A stretch of DNA of 64,000 nt from Desulfotignum sp. (GTDB lineage: Bacteria; Desulfobacterota; Desulfobacteria; Desulfobacterales; Desulfobacteraceae). The notes beneath the pieces were generated by a model. The model saw only the letters and a list, made by a program, of their open reading frames with translations, ran no database searches and was not told where the DNA came from. Numbering within the stretch: position 1 is the stretch's first letter; every line of letters begins with the position of its first letter. A program made the translations under genes and the position numbers. The stretch covers positions 1-64,000 of the forward strand of contig JAABSO010000007.1 in the NCBI GenBank assembly GCA_011390335.1, given 5' to 3'. Positions 53,796 through 62,954 of the stretch are shown here, piece by piece.

Positions 53796-53831
53796 TGTCA
53801 TGAGATTGACACGGCTTTCCATCAATGTCAA
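53796..53831 (-). promoter_or_regulatory. lexA promoter with candidate LexA operator
   Basis: TGTCATGAGATTGACA (53796-53811) is a palindrome with TGTCA/TGACA arms 6 bp apart, 24 nt before the lexA start. On the minus strand TTGACA (53826-53831) is followed 17 bp later by a CAATCT -10 that lies inside the palindrome, so a bound repressor would block it. It does not match the E. coli CTGT-N8-ACAG box. No copy was seen upstream of imuB, in line with one operon promoter. Confidence 0.55.
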
Positions 53832-54043
53832 TATAAATGTATAGAATTTGTAAATAAAAAGTTAATCACAAGCACTTCTTTTTCCAGACAATTCCAAAAC
53901 CAAAAAAAGTTTAAGCCTGATGGGCAGATCTATGTTCGGGCAGATCGGCAGCAGGAGATCCCGTTGTCTGTTCTTGTTTTCACTCTTTACCTGTGTTACC
54001 AGTACTGTTGAACCACATTGACAAAATATTGCCGGAGGTCGAC

Positions 54044-54457
54044 ATGGCCAAAAAAGATATCCGCTGGATACAGCGGTACAAAAATTATTCAAAAGCCCTT
54101 GGGCAACTGTCAAAATTCATTGAAAAAAAAGAGTTGAATGAACTGGAAAAACAGGGCTTGATCCAGGCTTTTGAATATACCTATGAACTGGCCTGGAACA
54201 CCATCAAAGATTATTTTGAAGACCAGGATGAAACCGGCACTCACGGCAGCCGGGATGCATTCCGCCTGGCTTTCAGGCTCGGTCTGGTTGAAAACGGCCA
54301 GGCATGGATGGACATGATCAAAAGCCGCACCCTGACCACACACACATACAACCAGGAAGTGGCGGATGCAATTGCAGATGCGGTTTTCAATACCTATTAT
54401 GCTGAATTCATCCGGCTTGAAAAGACCTTTCAGACCCTCAAATACAAGGATGAGTGA
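54044..54457 (+). CDS. HI0074-type nucleotidyltransferase substrate-binding protein
   Basis: 137 residues from the ATG at 54044 (GGAGG upstream). All-helical four-helix-bundle protein with YTYELAWNTIKDYFEDQ, SRDAFRLAFRLGL and TYNQEVADAI motifs typical of the HI0074 family, an HEPN-like fold. The stop overlaps the start of an MNT nucleotidyltransferase (TGATG). Such pairs are toxin-antitoxin-like or RNA/protein nucleotidylation modules. Confidence 0.9.
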   Translation: MAKKDIRWIQRYKNYSKALGQLSKFIEKKELNELEKQGLIQAFEYTYELAWNTIKDYFEDQDETGTHGSRDAFRLAFRLGLVENGQAWMDMIKSRTLTTHTYNQEVADAIADAVFNTYYAEFIRLEKTFQTLKYKDE

Positions 54458-54792
54458 TGCCTTGTTTCGGACTTAAACAGACAGACTTTGATCAGATCCG
54501 CGCGGTGTTTCCCCGATATCCGCAGGTCAGAAAAGCGTTACTGTATGGTTCACGCGCCATGGGAAACTACAAAACCGGCTCTGATATCGACCTGACCCTC
54601 TGCGGCGGAGAAGACCTGACGCTGGATATCCTCTACCGTATCATGGAAGATCTTGACAACCTGCTTCTGCCCTACACCTTTGATCTGTCCATTTTCAGCC
54701 ACATCAGCGATAAGGACGTGATTTCCCACATCAGGCGTGTGGGTTGTACCTTTTATGAACAAAAAGAAAACAAATTCATTGAAAAAAAATGA
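54457..54792 (+). CDS. Minimal nucleotidyltransferase (MNT, HI0073 type)
   Basis: 111 residues from the ATG at 54457 (an overlapping GTG at 54454 is possible). Catalytic motif LLYGSRAMGNYKTGSDIDL has the GSx10DxD signature with the third acid in YTFDLSIF. Active-site residues look intact. Coupled to the HI0074-like gene. MNT proteins of this kind can AMPylate the partner HEPN-type protein, but here the partner lacks an RNase motif that I can see. Confidence 0.9.
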   Translation: MPCFGLKQTDFDQIRAVFPRYPQVRKALLYGSRAMGNYKTGSDIDLTLCGGEDLTLDILYRIMEDLDNLLLPYTFDLSIFSHISDKDVISHIRRVGCTFYEQKENKFIEKK

Positions 54793-54836
54793 ACTGTTTG
54801 GAAATTCCGTGTCATTCAACAGGGAGATATTGATTT

Positions 54837-56036
54837 ATGCTTTACAGAAAAATGCCTAAGGTTAAAGAAGAATTGTCCATCCTGGGATTCGGGTGCATGC
54901 GTCTGCCGGTGCAGGAAAATGGCAAAATCGACCGGGCCCGGGCCATTGCCCAGATCCGTCATGCCATTGACAACGGGGTCAATTACCTGGACACGGCCTG
55001 GCCCTATCACGGCGGCGACAGTGAACAGCTGGTGGGAGAGGCCCTGAAGGACGGGTACCGGGACAAGGCGTTCGCCGCCACCAAACTGCCCTCCTGGATG
55101 GTGAAAAGCCGAAGCCACATGGATGAGTTCCTGGATCAGCAGTGCAAAAACCTGGGCACCGACCCCATCGATTTTTACCTGATCCACAACCTGGCCGGTC
55201 CCATGTGGGAACGCCTCAAAGGCATGGATGTACTGGATTTCATCGACCAGGCCAAAAAAAGCGGCCGGATCCGGTATGCCGGATTTTCCTTCCACGGCAG
55301 GATCGATGATTTCAAGACCATTGTGGATGATTATGACTGGGATTTCTGCCAGATCCAGTACAATTATCTGGATGAATTTCACCAGGCCGGTACCGAGGGG
55401 TTGATGTATGCGGCACAGAAAAACCTGGGGGTGATCGTGATGGAGCCGCTGCGGGGCGGCAACTTAGGGGTTCCCCAGCCCCCTCCGGAGGTGGCCCGGA
55501 TCTGGGACAGCGCCCCGGAATCCCGCACCCCCGTGGAATGGGCTCTGCGGTGGGTCTGGGACCATCCCGAGGTCACGGTGGTGCTGTCAGGCATGAATGA
55601 AGAAGCCCATGTGGAAAAAAACCTGAAAATCGCAGCAGGCGCACGCCCAGACTCCCTGACCAGCCGGGAAAAAGACCTGGTTAAACAGGCGGCCGATACC
55701 TACCGGCGCCTGATGGTCGTGAACTGCACCGGATGCGAATACTGCAAACCCTGTCCGGAAGGGGTCAATATTTCAGGGGCGTTCGAGATCCTCAACAAGC
55801 TGCACCTGTTCAAAAACGAACCAGAAGCCAGGTTCATGTATGCCGTCCGGTGCGGGGACATCTTCAGCGGGGGGCAGATGGGGTATGCCTCCCAGTGCAT
55901 CCAGTGCGGGGAATGTCTGGACAAATGCCCCCAGGGGATCGCCATCCCCGACATGCTGGAACAGGTGGTGGCGGATCTGGAGGATGACAAGACCCTGGAA
56001 CGTCTGGCCGTGGGCAAAAAAATGCTGAATATGTAA
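54837..56036 (+). CDS. Aldo/keto reductase with C-terminal ferredoxin domain
   Basis: 399 residues. The TIM-barrel AKR domain (about 1-280) has Asp and Tyr in YLDTAWPYHGGDSE, Lys in AATKLPSW and His in FYLIHNL, so the catalytic tetrad is complete. The C-terminal part has two [4Fe-4S] motifs (CTGCEYCKPCPEG and CIQCGECLDKCPQ). This AKR-ferredoxin type is common in anaerobes and may receive electrons from ferredoxin rather than NADPH. Overlaps the next gene (TAATG). Physiological carbonyl substrate unknown. Confidence 0.92.
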   Translation: MLYRKMPKVKEELSILGFGCMRLPVQENGKIDRARAIAQIRHAIDNGVNYLDTAWPYHGGDSEQLVGEALKDGYRDKAFAATKLPSWMVKSRSHMDEFLDQQCKNLGTDPIDFYLIHNLAGPMWERLKGMDVLDFIDQAKKSGRIRYAGFSFHGRIDDFKTIVDDYDWDFCQIQYNYLDEFHQAGTEGLMYAAQKNLGVIVMEPLRGGNLGVPQPPPEVARIWDSAPESRTPVEWALRWVWDHPEVTVVLSGMNEEAHVEKNLKIAAGARPDSLTSREKDLVKQAADTYRRLMVVNCTGCEYCKPCPEGVNISGAFEILNKLHLFKNEPEARFMYAVRCGDIFSGGQMGYASQCIQCGECLDKCPQGIAIPDMLEQVVADLEDDKTLERLAVGKKMLNM

Positions 56037-56440
56037 TGGCAGTCGAAAAATCAAACAAACACACCCAAGACAGCAGGCTGGGACAAACGGCGGATCGGCC
56101 ATACTGGATATGGCTGGTGTCCATATTCATTCGGGCCATCCACCAGGTGGGGGCTGCGGTTTTTCTGGCGGTGTTCCTGCTGCCCGGGCGGCCGGAACTG
56201 CCCAGGACCTACCTGGTGCTGGCCATCGTCACCGGCGGTTTGCTCATGGTCTTCGAAATGCTGCGCCACCGGCAGCTGCTGCGGGAACCGGCCGGCCTGG
56301 CCACCCTGGTAAAGCTGGTACTCATGGGAATGGCCCTTCACGGCTGGCTTCCTGGAGCCCCTGCCATGCTGACCGCTTTTGTCCTGGCCGCCATTTTCGC
56401 CCATGCCCCCAAACATATCCGGCACCGGCGGCTGTTCTGA
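56036..56440 (+). CDS. Hypothetical small integral membrane protein
   Basis: 134 residues with a basic N-terminal tail and four predicted helices (about 22-45, 55-72, 80-98 and 103-123). It ends HAPKHIRHRRLF. The ATG overlaps the aldo/keto reductase stop, so the pair is translationally coupled; the ferredoxin-type reductase could use it as a membrane contact. Family not recognised. Confidence 0.75.
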   Translation: MAVEKSNKHTQDSRLGQTADRPYWIWLVSIFIRAIHQVGAAVFLAVFLLPGRPELPRTYLVLAIVTGGLLMVFEMLRHRQLLREPAGLATLVKLVLMGMALHGWLPGAPAMLTAFVLAAIFAHAPKHIRHRRLF

Positions 56441-56505
56441 CCGGCATTGAATAAAACACGGAAAAGGTGTATTATCCGCGCAAAAAATAATAAAAAGAGG
56501 TGCAC

Positions 56506-56763
56506 ATGTTAAACGTTTATGCTGCCGGCTGGTGTCCGCATTGCACCAGAACCATCGAATTTTTAAAAAAGCACGGCATTGCATTTACCTATATTGAGAT
56601 TGAAAGCCAGCCCGAAGCGGTCATTAAAAAAATCATCCAGGTCAACGGCGGGGACGACTGGGTGGTGCCCACCCTGGAATATAAGGGAAAATGGCGGGAA
56701 GGAAGGCTCTATGATGAAATGACGCTGCTCTCCGACCTGCAGACACTGGGTGTACCAGTCTGA
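56506..56763 (+). CDS. Glutaredoxin-family protein (CPHC)
   Basis: 85 residues from the ATG at 56506 (GAGG upstream). Thioredoxin-fold Grx with active site AGWCPHCTRTIEFLKK, a TVP-like cis-Pro in WVVPTLEY and the conserved C-terminal helix. A CPHC rather than CPYC active site occurs in anaerobic glutaredoxins and NrdH-like proteins. Single-gene unit; no ribonucleotide reductase nearby. Confidence 0.9.
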   Translation: MLNVYAAGWCPHCTRTIEFLKKHGIAFTYIEIESQPEAVIKKIIQVNGGDDWVVPTLEYKGKWREGRLYDEMTLLSDLQTLGVPV

Positions 56764-56793
56764 TCCAGCAAGGCACCGTTCGGGCCGGCTATG

Positions 56794-57993
56794 TCACACC
56801 GACAGCTTTTCCCACCGAAGCAGGTGGGCCACCACCATGCCGGCGATGAATCCGGCTGCCAGGTTGGATGCCAGGGTGATGCCCAGGATCAGGGTGGCGG
56901 TGAAATACTCCTTGCGGGTGTTGAGGTCCATCACCGTGAGGGCCAGCTGGGAGCCGGCAAACACCAGCAGCACCCCGAGAATGGACATGGGCAGCAGATG
57001 CAGCACATCGATGATATGGCGGCCAAAGAGAAGCGCCATGGCTGCAAACACCACACCGATGATCACATTGGAACCAGCGGTGCGGGCCCCGAACCGAAAG
57101 TGGGCAGCCAGTCCCCCTGCACCGTGGCACATGGGCATGCCGCCCACACAGAAACTAAAAAAATTGGCCAGGGCCATGCTCACGCACGCTTTCCGGTTGG
57201 TGACCTTTGCGGACTGTTCCTTGAAATATTCCCTTGACAGATCAGTGTAGGCCAGGACGGCATTGCCAAGGGTCATGGGCAGCTGGGGAATCACCAGGGC
57301 GAACAGGGCAAAGGTGAAATCCACCTTGGCCGGAAACCCGGCCGGCAACCATGCAGGAAGGTTCAGACCGATATCCCCCAGGCCCATGTTGAGCCGGGCA
57401 CCCAGAATCAGGCCCGCTGCCACACCCCCGGCCACCACCACCAGGCCGGCCGGAAATCTGCGGCTGTCCAGAAGCAGCAGGGTAACCACCGCACCGATGC
57501 ATCCGATCACCAGGCTGACGGGCACCGGCCCCAGGGCCTGTATTGCAAGATAAGGTTCCACCGCGTTCTCAAGCTCCTGGAATCTGGATGTGCCCATCAT
57601 GAACCGGATGCCGCCGGACATGAGCAGCGCCCCGGTGGACAGTTGGACTCCCCTGATCACGGGTTTGGGGGTAATTTTGGCTATCAGATCGATGGCGCCG
57701 GTGAGGCCGACGATCATCAATAAAAACCCCATGAGCAGGCAGGCTGCCAGGATCTGCTCCGGGGCCATGGCTGTTGCAATGGCATAAGCCCCGATCACCT
57801 TCATGGGCTGCACCGGAACAGTCAGGCCGAAATACAGGCCTGACAAAATATAATAGACCCCGATACTGAAAAACACCCCCATGGGGCTCAGCCCGTTCAG
57901 CACCACCATGGCAATGGCGATGGGCAGCAGGGTGCCCAGATCCCCGAGGGACCCGGCCACTTCCATCCGATTGAATACGATCCGCTGGGTCAT
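56794..57993 (-). CDS. Molybdate/sulfate transporter (MOT1/SulP-like)
   Basis: 399 residues from the ATG at 57993 (GAGGT upstream); the longer frame from 58026 has no better site. About ten membrane helices, with the family motifs EVAGSLGDLGTLLPIA near the N terminus, SGLYFGLTVPVQPMKVIGAYAIA and GGMPMCHGAGGLAAHFRFG. This MOT1-type family imports molybdate (or sulfate). It fits a cell that makes several Mo/W enzymes, and a ModE-like relic lies just upstream on the other strand. Confidence 0.9.
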   Translation of the reverse strand: MTQRIVFNRMEVAGSLGDLGTLLPIAIAMVVLNGLSPMGVFFSIGVYYILSGLYFGLTVPVQPMKVIGAYAIATAMAPEQILAACLLMGFLLMIVGLTGAIDLIAKITPKPVIRGVQLSTGALLMSGGIRFMMGTSRFQELENAVEPYLAIQALGPVPVSLVIGCIGAVVTLLLLDSRRFPAGLVVVAGGVAAGLILGARLNMGLGDIGLNLPAWLPAGFPAKVDFTFALFALVIPQLPMTLGNAVLAYTDLSREYFKEQSAKVTNRKACVSMALANFFSFCVGGMPMCHGAGGLAAHFRFGARTAGSNVIIGVVFAAMALLFGRHIIDVLHLLPMSILGVLLVFAGSQLALTVMDLNTRKEYFTATLILGITLASNLAAGFIAGMVVAHLLRWEKLSV

Positions 57994-58151
57994 ATTTAAC
58001 CTCACATCCGGTTTAACAGGTGACAAAACAGCATTTTTGCTTTAGTATCACACCTGTGGTGGCGGATAAAGTGAAAATGCCATCCATCAACTATTTCAAC
58101 ATGACAAATGATGCCATAATGTGATCATTTATAATTCAAGAAAAATTTCAC

Positions 58152-58600
58152 ATGAACAACCAACCCGTCAGCCTTATCAATCAGCGTGTCATTGAGGCCA
58201 ATGCCCTGGTCCCGGTTATCATGGCTTTTGGTGAAAAAATCGGCCTGGAAGGCGCAAAGGCTGTGGTGCAAAAGACCCATGAAAATGCAAGCCGTGCCTA
58301 TGGCCGGATCTGTGCCGAAGAAATGGGAAGCAACACCCTGGCGGACCTGGCCGAAGTAGTGAGCAGCTGGGCCAAAGGCGGCGGCGAAGGCCTTAGGGAT
58401 GGGCTACCGCTCCATGTGGGGCCGGCTGCAGAAAATGGAAAAACGGCTGGGCAAACCGCTGCTGATTCGCTGCAAGGGCGGGGCTGCCCGGACAGTCCAC
58501 CCTGACCCCGGAGGCAGAGGAGATGATAGACAAATTCAAACGCCTGCAGCAGGCAATTTCAGGCACGTCGGAAGCTATTTTCACGAAAATTTATCATTAA
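58152..58600 (+). pseudogene. Chimeric relic: hydrolase-like N terminus joined to a ModE-like DNA-binding end
   Basis: The first ~70 codons (LINQRVIEANALVPVIMAFG, ADLAEVVSSWAKGGG) resemble the N terminus of the L-2-amino-thiazoline-4-carboxylate hydrolase family. Near 58385 the DNA becomes, in another frame, the core of a ModE/LysR-type helix-turn-helix (ALGMGYRSMWGRLQKMEKRLGKPLL). After another shift it reads STLTPEAEEMIDKFKRLQQA to TAA at 58600. Two deletions or frameshifts have fused two unrelated genes. The 117-residue open frame is therefore an artefact. Confidence 0.6.
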
Positions 58601-58648
58601 AAACAATCTGAATATCAGAGCAATATTGTATAAGGTAAAAACAACCAC

Positions 58649-61015
58649 TTGGCAAAATCAAAAACAGACAGAAAAAAGAAAAAAAAGACAGCACTGCAGA
58701 AACGCAAAAACCAGGCCCAGCAGCTTGCTTCCCGGGAAAAAGGGTTCTATTTCTGGGATCTGGCCTATGACAGTCTGGAAAGCGGTAACCTTGAAAAGGC
58801 TGTAACCGCCGTTACCAAGGCTGAAAAACTGCTGCCTCCTGATCCTGACCTGTACAAGCTCATGGCCGATATCGGAGAGCGATCTGAAAATATCGACATA
58901 AAAACCCGGGCCATGGAAAAACTGCATGAGATGGGTCTGCTTCCCAAAGAGTTCGTCCCTCTATTGATCCTGCACCTGTATGAAACCGAACAGTTCAGCA
59001 AGGCTTTGAAACTTGGGCATCCCGTTCTCAAAACACTGACCAGGTCCAGAGCCAAAAGACAGAAGCGGCTTCATCAGGAGTTGACAGAACTGTTAAACTC
59101 ATGCGAATACAAGCTGCAGGTACTGGAACATCTTTCCAGCGCTTCGGATCGTTCCAAAAATAAGTGCACAGGACCGGCCCCGAAAGGGTTAACAAAACAA
59201 AGCCCCTCTGTTTCCGGAACAGAAAAAACGGCGGCCCCGCTCAAGCCGGCCAGATCGTCTGATTCCCCTTCCCGGGAAAAACCGGTGGAAATATCTGTTG
59301 ATTATGATCTTGACCTGCCATCGTTTGACACCATTTTATCCGGGCCGGAACCTGCCGATCCAGCAGTTTATGAACTGGCTTTGGAAAGCCATGAAATCCG
59401 CCTGCAGGAATCCTTTGACATCCTGGTCTGCCTGCCGTCCCTTGCCCAGGTCCGCTCCTTCTGGTACCAGGAAGAAACCACCAAAAAGGTACTCAAACGC
59501 TTCCGGGGAAGGGCGCTGCTGTCCGATGAAGTAGGGCTGGGCAAAACCATTGAAGCCCTAATGGTGTTGAGTGAATATAAAAAACGGGGCATGGTAAAAA
59601 CCGCACTGATCCTGACCCCTACCCCCCTGGTGAGCCAGTGGAAAGAAGAGATGGCTGTCAAATTCGGACTGGATGTACCATCCACCGACGATTCCCGCTT
59701 CACATCAGGAAACCGGGACTTCTGGCAGGCCCCATTCGTACTTGCCTCCATCAACCAGGCCAAATCAAAGAAAAACTTTGATCTGGTGACAGAAAAGCAC
59801 TGGGATATGCTCATCGTGGATGAAGCCCACCATTTGAAAAACAAGGCCACCCTGAACTGGAAATTGGTCAATTCTGTTCAGAAAAAATTTATCCTGCTCC
59901 TGACTGCCACGCCCGTGGAAAACAATTTAATGGAGCTCTACAACCTTATCACCCTTCTCAAGCCCGGCCAGCTAGAAACCGCCAGATCCTTCAGGGAAAA
60001 ATTCATGACCCGGGGCGATCCCACAGATCCCAGAAACAAGGCCATGCTCAAGGAACTTCTGGGTGAAGTGATGATCCGCAACACCCGGGCTCTGGCCGGC
60101 ATAAGCATTCCGCCCCGATTTGCCCAGACCATCCGAATCGAACCGTCCAGACAGGAAACCGCGTTTTACGAACGGCTGGAATCTTTGATCACGGGCATGA
60201 ACGCCCAGACCGGTGGCCGGGGAAAACTTCTGATAAAGCACCTGCTTGCACAGGCCGGATCATCACCCAGTGCAGTGGTTTCCACTCTTGACAACATGCT
60301 GTTGAACAACGATTATGCAGCCGAATTTCACGATGAACTCATTGCCGTGAAAACCCTGTGCCGCACCAGTGTTGACACCACAAAAAACAAGGCCCTGCTC
60401 CAGGTAATCCGGTCGGCAAATGAAAAAATCATTGTCTTTGTCAAGTACAAAGGTACGGTGACCCATCTATCTGAATTTCTGGAATGGCACCAGATCTCTT
60501 TTTCCCTTTTCCACGGCAGCATGGACAATGCCGCCAAGGACAGGGAGATCAAGGCGTTTCAGGAGGACAATCAGGTTCTGGTGACCACGGAAATCGGCGG
60601 GGAGGGGAGAAACCTTCAGTTCTGCAACCGGATGATCAATTATGATCTGCCCTGGAACCCCATGAAAATCGAACAGCGGATCGGACGGATTCACCGCATC
60701 GGCCAGGAAAGGGAAGTCCATATTTTCAATTTCTGTGCAAAAGGCAGTATCGAGGACCATATTCTGGATATCCTGGACAAGAAAATCAACATGTTCGAGA
60801 TGGTTATCGGTGAAATTGATATGATTCTGGGCCGGATCAGGGGAGAAAAGGAGTTCAGTGACCTGGTCTATGACATGTGGGTGACTGCCGGATCCGAAGA
60901 AGAGCGGAAAAAACAGTTCAACAACCTGGGTACACGGCTGAAACGGGCCCGAACCGGTTATGAAAAAACAAAGGAACTGGATGAGACCCTCTTTGGAGAT
61001 ACCTATGAACTCTGA
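58649..61015 (+). CDS. SNF2-family helicase (RapA/HepA-like) with N-terminal repeat domain
   Basis: 788 residues from a TTG start (AKSKTDRKKKKK); no ATG with a ribosome site lies nearby. A Lys-rich tail (1-30) leads to a TPR-like region (about 30-170) and a polar linker. The two RecA-like domains have DEVGLGKTIEAL (Walker A), DEAHHLKN (Walker B), TATPVENNLMELYNL and RIGRIHRIGQ (motif VI). The C-terminal ~80 residues are helical. RapA-like proteins remodel RNA polymerase or nucleoprotein complexes; in defence islands SNF2 helicases also occur. Overlaps the next gene. Confidence 0.9.
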   Translation: MAKSKTDRKKKKKTALQKRKNQAQQLASREKGFYFWDLAYDSLESGNLEKAVTAVTKAEKLLPPDPDLYKLMADIGERSENIDIKTRAMEKLHEMGLLPKEFVPLLILHLYETEQFSKALKLGHPVLKTLTRSRAKRQKRLHQELTELLNSCEYKLQVLEHLSSASDRSKNKCTGPAPKGLTKQSPSVSGTEKTAAPLKPARSSDSPSREKPVEISVDYDLDLPSFDTILSGPEPADPAVYELALESHEIRLQESFDILVCLPSLAQVRSFWYQEETTKKVLKRFRGRALLSDEVGLGKTIEALMVLSEYKKRGMVKTALILTPTPLVSQWKEEMAVKFGLDVPSTDDSRFTSGNRDFWQAPFVLASINQAKSKKNFDLVTEKHWDMLIVDEAHHLKNKATLNWKLVNSVQKKFILLLTATPVENNLMELYNLITLLKPGQLETARSFREKFMTRGDPTDPRNKAMLKELLGEVMIRNTRALAGISIPPRFAQTIRIEPSRQETAFYERLESLITGMNAQTGGRGKLLIKHLLAQAGSSPSAVVSTLDNMLLNNDYAAEFHDELIAVKTLCRTSVDTTKNKALLQVIRSANEKIIVFVKYKGTVTHLSEFLEWHQISFSLFHGSMDNAAKDREIKAFQEDNQVLVTTEIGGEGRNLQFCNRMINYDLPWNPMKIEQRIGRIHRIGQEREVHIFNFCAKGSIEDHILDILDKKINMFEMVIGEIDMILGRIRGEKEFSDLVYDMWVTAGSEEERKKQFNNLGTRLKRARTGYEKTKELDETLFGDTYEL

Positions 61016-62102
61016 TCCCGGCATCCAGAACCAGGACACCCGTCTGCTGGACTTTGCGGCCCGGTTTTTAAAGGAAAACGGTGCTCTGATCGAACAGGGA
61101 GCCAGAGGAATAAACGCCCTTCTGCCCGGAGATCTGGCCCAAAGTCTGGGCACAAAAGAGTATATTATCCTGGGCACCCTCCAGGACCAGGAGAATGCGG
61201 GTGACGTTTCCGGCGGATCAGATCAATCCGCCGGGGTTTATCCCATCCATTTCGGTGCGCCCCTGCTGGACAGGATACTGGGGCTCACCACTGAAAATCC
61301 GCCGCTGCTGCATGTCGCTCTCAACTTTTTTTACCTTAAAAGCGGCGGATTTGATAACCTGATCAACCAGCAGTTCGAATGGCACAAGGCCACCGGATCG
61401 GTTACCAGCTTTGGGCAGATTCATACCCGGTATTTACTGCTCAACTGCAAATACCGGGCCCAAAGCGATGAACAAAAAGAGGGACGGTTCGACCTGGCAG
61501 CCAACCTGGACTCAGGTGCCGTGATACCGGGGATGACATCTGATTTTGCCGGCATTGACAAGGAATTTAAAAAAACAGGCATCTTCCGTTTTTCAGAAAA
61601 TATACAGACCCGGCTGTGCCGTCTGGTCCAAATGTATGGAAAAACCGCAGTGGAGCAAGAAATCGTTCCATTCAAAAACAGCATGAACCGCCGCTATGCC
61701 AGGGATGCCAAAAGCCTTGACGCGTATTACCATGCCCTGGCAGAAGAGATGGCCGCCTCCTTGGAGCGTGCCAATATGTCCGATGCCCTGAAAGCAGACA
61801 GAAAAGAAAAGATCGCCATGATCCCGGAAGAACTGGCGGCCAAGAAAAAAGACCTCCTGAACAAATACCGGATCCGGATAACCATTTCCCTGGCCGGCGC
61901 CATGGCCGTGACGACACCGGCTGTCAAAATCCTGTTCACCGCCTCGGTTGGCAGAAAACGCAAAACCCTTTCCTTGATTTACAATCCGGTTACAAAGCGG
62001 TTCGATCCTCTGGTGTGTGAATCCTGCCATCAGAGCATGTATCAGATTGCATTCGGCAATGATCTTGGCATCCTGTGCCATCCCTGTCATGGGAAAAAAT
62101 AA
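61005..62102 (+). CDS. Unrecognised protein with C-terminal zinc ribbon, coupled to SNF2 helicase
   Basis: 365 residues from the ATG at 61005 (GGAGA upstream), overlapping the helicase stop by 11 nt. The N-terminal half is mixed alpha/beta with GLTTENPPLLHVALNFFYLK. The central part has a long charged helix pair (about 230-305), and the C terminus ends in two CxxC knuckles (CESCHQSMYQIAF, CHPCHGKK) typical of zinc ribbons. I know no family by this signature; tight coupling points to a partner of the helicase, perhaps as a nucleic-acid or RNA-polymerase adaptor. Confidence 0.8.
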   Translation: MNSDPGIQNQDTRLLDFAARFLKENGALIEQGARGINALLPGDLAQSLGTKEYIILGTLQDQENAGDVSGGSDQSAGVYPIHFGAPLLDRILGLTTENPPLLHVALNFFYLKSGGFDNLINQQFEWHKATGSVTSFGQIHTRYLLLNCKYRAQSDEQKEGRFDLAANLDSGAVIPGMTSDFAGIDKEFKKTGIFRFSENIQTRLCRLVQMYGKTAVEQEIVPFKNSMNRRYARDAKSLDAYYHALAEEMAASLERANMSDALKADRKEKIAMIPEELAAKKKDLLNKYRIRITISLAGAMAVTTPAVKILFTASVGRKRKTLSLIYNPVTKRFDPLVCESCHQSMYQIAFGNDLGILCHPCHGKK

Positions 62103-62164
62103 AAGCGGAAGCGGTTGTTTTCATTTCTTTAGCGGAATGGGTGAACATCGGCGGAACTTGCTGT

Positions 62165-62686
62165 CTACCGATCAAGGCGCTTAGTTCCCTGCAGCAATTC
62201 CTCCGCGCACACATCGCCGTGAAGCACCGAAATATCCCCAGTCGTTTCCAGTATAACAGCGCGAACCTGAGACAGGTCAAGAACGTTTGCTTCTCGAAGC
62301 TTGGCGATCAGATCGTCTTTTGCAACGCGTGTTTTGGTAAGCGCCTCGTGGATTATCACTCCGTCGCGCATCAGCACGACTGGACTGTTTTGCACAATCT
62401 TTTCGAATGTGTTCGAAACTTTGCGGAGCCACGCGGATAGATATTGTACGAGGAACAAGGCAGCCATGGCTGAAAGCGTTTGTGCGAAGGCACTCCAATT
62501 TGTTGATTGGCTCGCGCCCGCAAGCAAAGACCCCACCGCCACCGTCATGACAAAGTCGAAATTCGTCATTTTCGAAAACGACCTTAACCCATTCACGCGC
62601 ACGAGCATAACAACCCAGACCATGGCAAGTGTGGTCAGGGCCAGCCCTCGGAGAAATACATCCAGCGTCGGCTCGGCAATGAACAT
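62165..62686 (-). CDS. DUF421 (YetF-like) membrane protein
   Basis: 173 residues. Three N-terminal membrane helices (about 8-35, 43-62, 70-88) are followed by the cytoplasmic DUF421 domain. Family markers: NGLRSFSKMTNFDFVMTVAVGSLL, SPVVLMRDGVI and LREANVLDLSQVRAVILE. Function of the YetF family is not settled; roles in envelope stress or spore germination are suggested in Bacillus. Codon use (CGC, GCG, TCG) differs from the neighbours and looks imported. Confidence 0.88.
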   Translation of the reverse strand: MFIAEPTLDVFLRGLALTTLAMVWVVMLVRVNGLRSFSKMTNFDFVMTVAVGSLLAGASQSTNWSAFAQTLSAMAALFLVQYLSAWLRKVSNTFEKIVQNSPVVLMRDGVIIHEALTKTRVAKDDLIAKLREANVLDLSQVRAVILETTGDISVLHGDVCAEELLQGTKRLDR

Positions 62687-62954
62687 GGTAGAACTCCCTT
62701 TTTTAAATTCTGAATCATTTTTTTAGTCGCAGCGCGTAACCATTTACGGTTATTTTTTACCTGACATTGATTTATATTTTATTATCAGGTAACATTTCCT
62801 TCAATCCTTAATAGCTGTGGGACTTTCACATGTCAACCCAAACAAATAAAAACCGGCTGGATGAGTTCGGGATGTCATGCGGGTGATTGACTGGATCAAA
62901 CCGTTTGTCAAATACCATCACATGACATCCAGGGAGGATATACAGGGATTTACC

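Noticed and set aside
58152..58505. 117-residue frame as an intact hypothetical gene
   Set aside because: The frame changes from a hydrolase-like sequence into an out-of-frame helix-turn-helix coding sequence, so the C-terminal third is nonsense.
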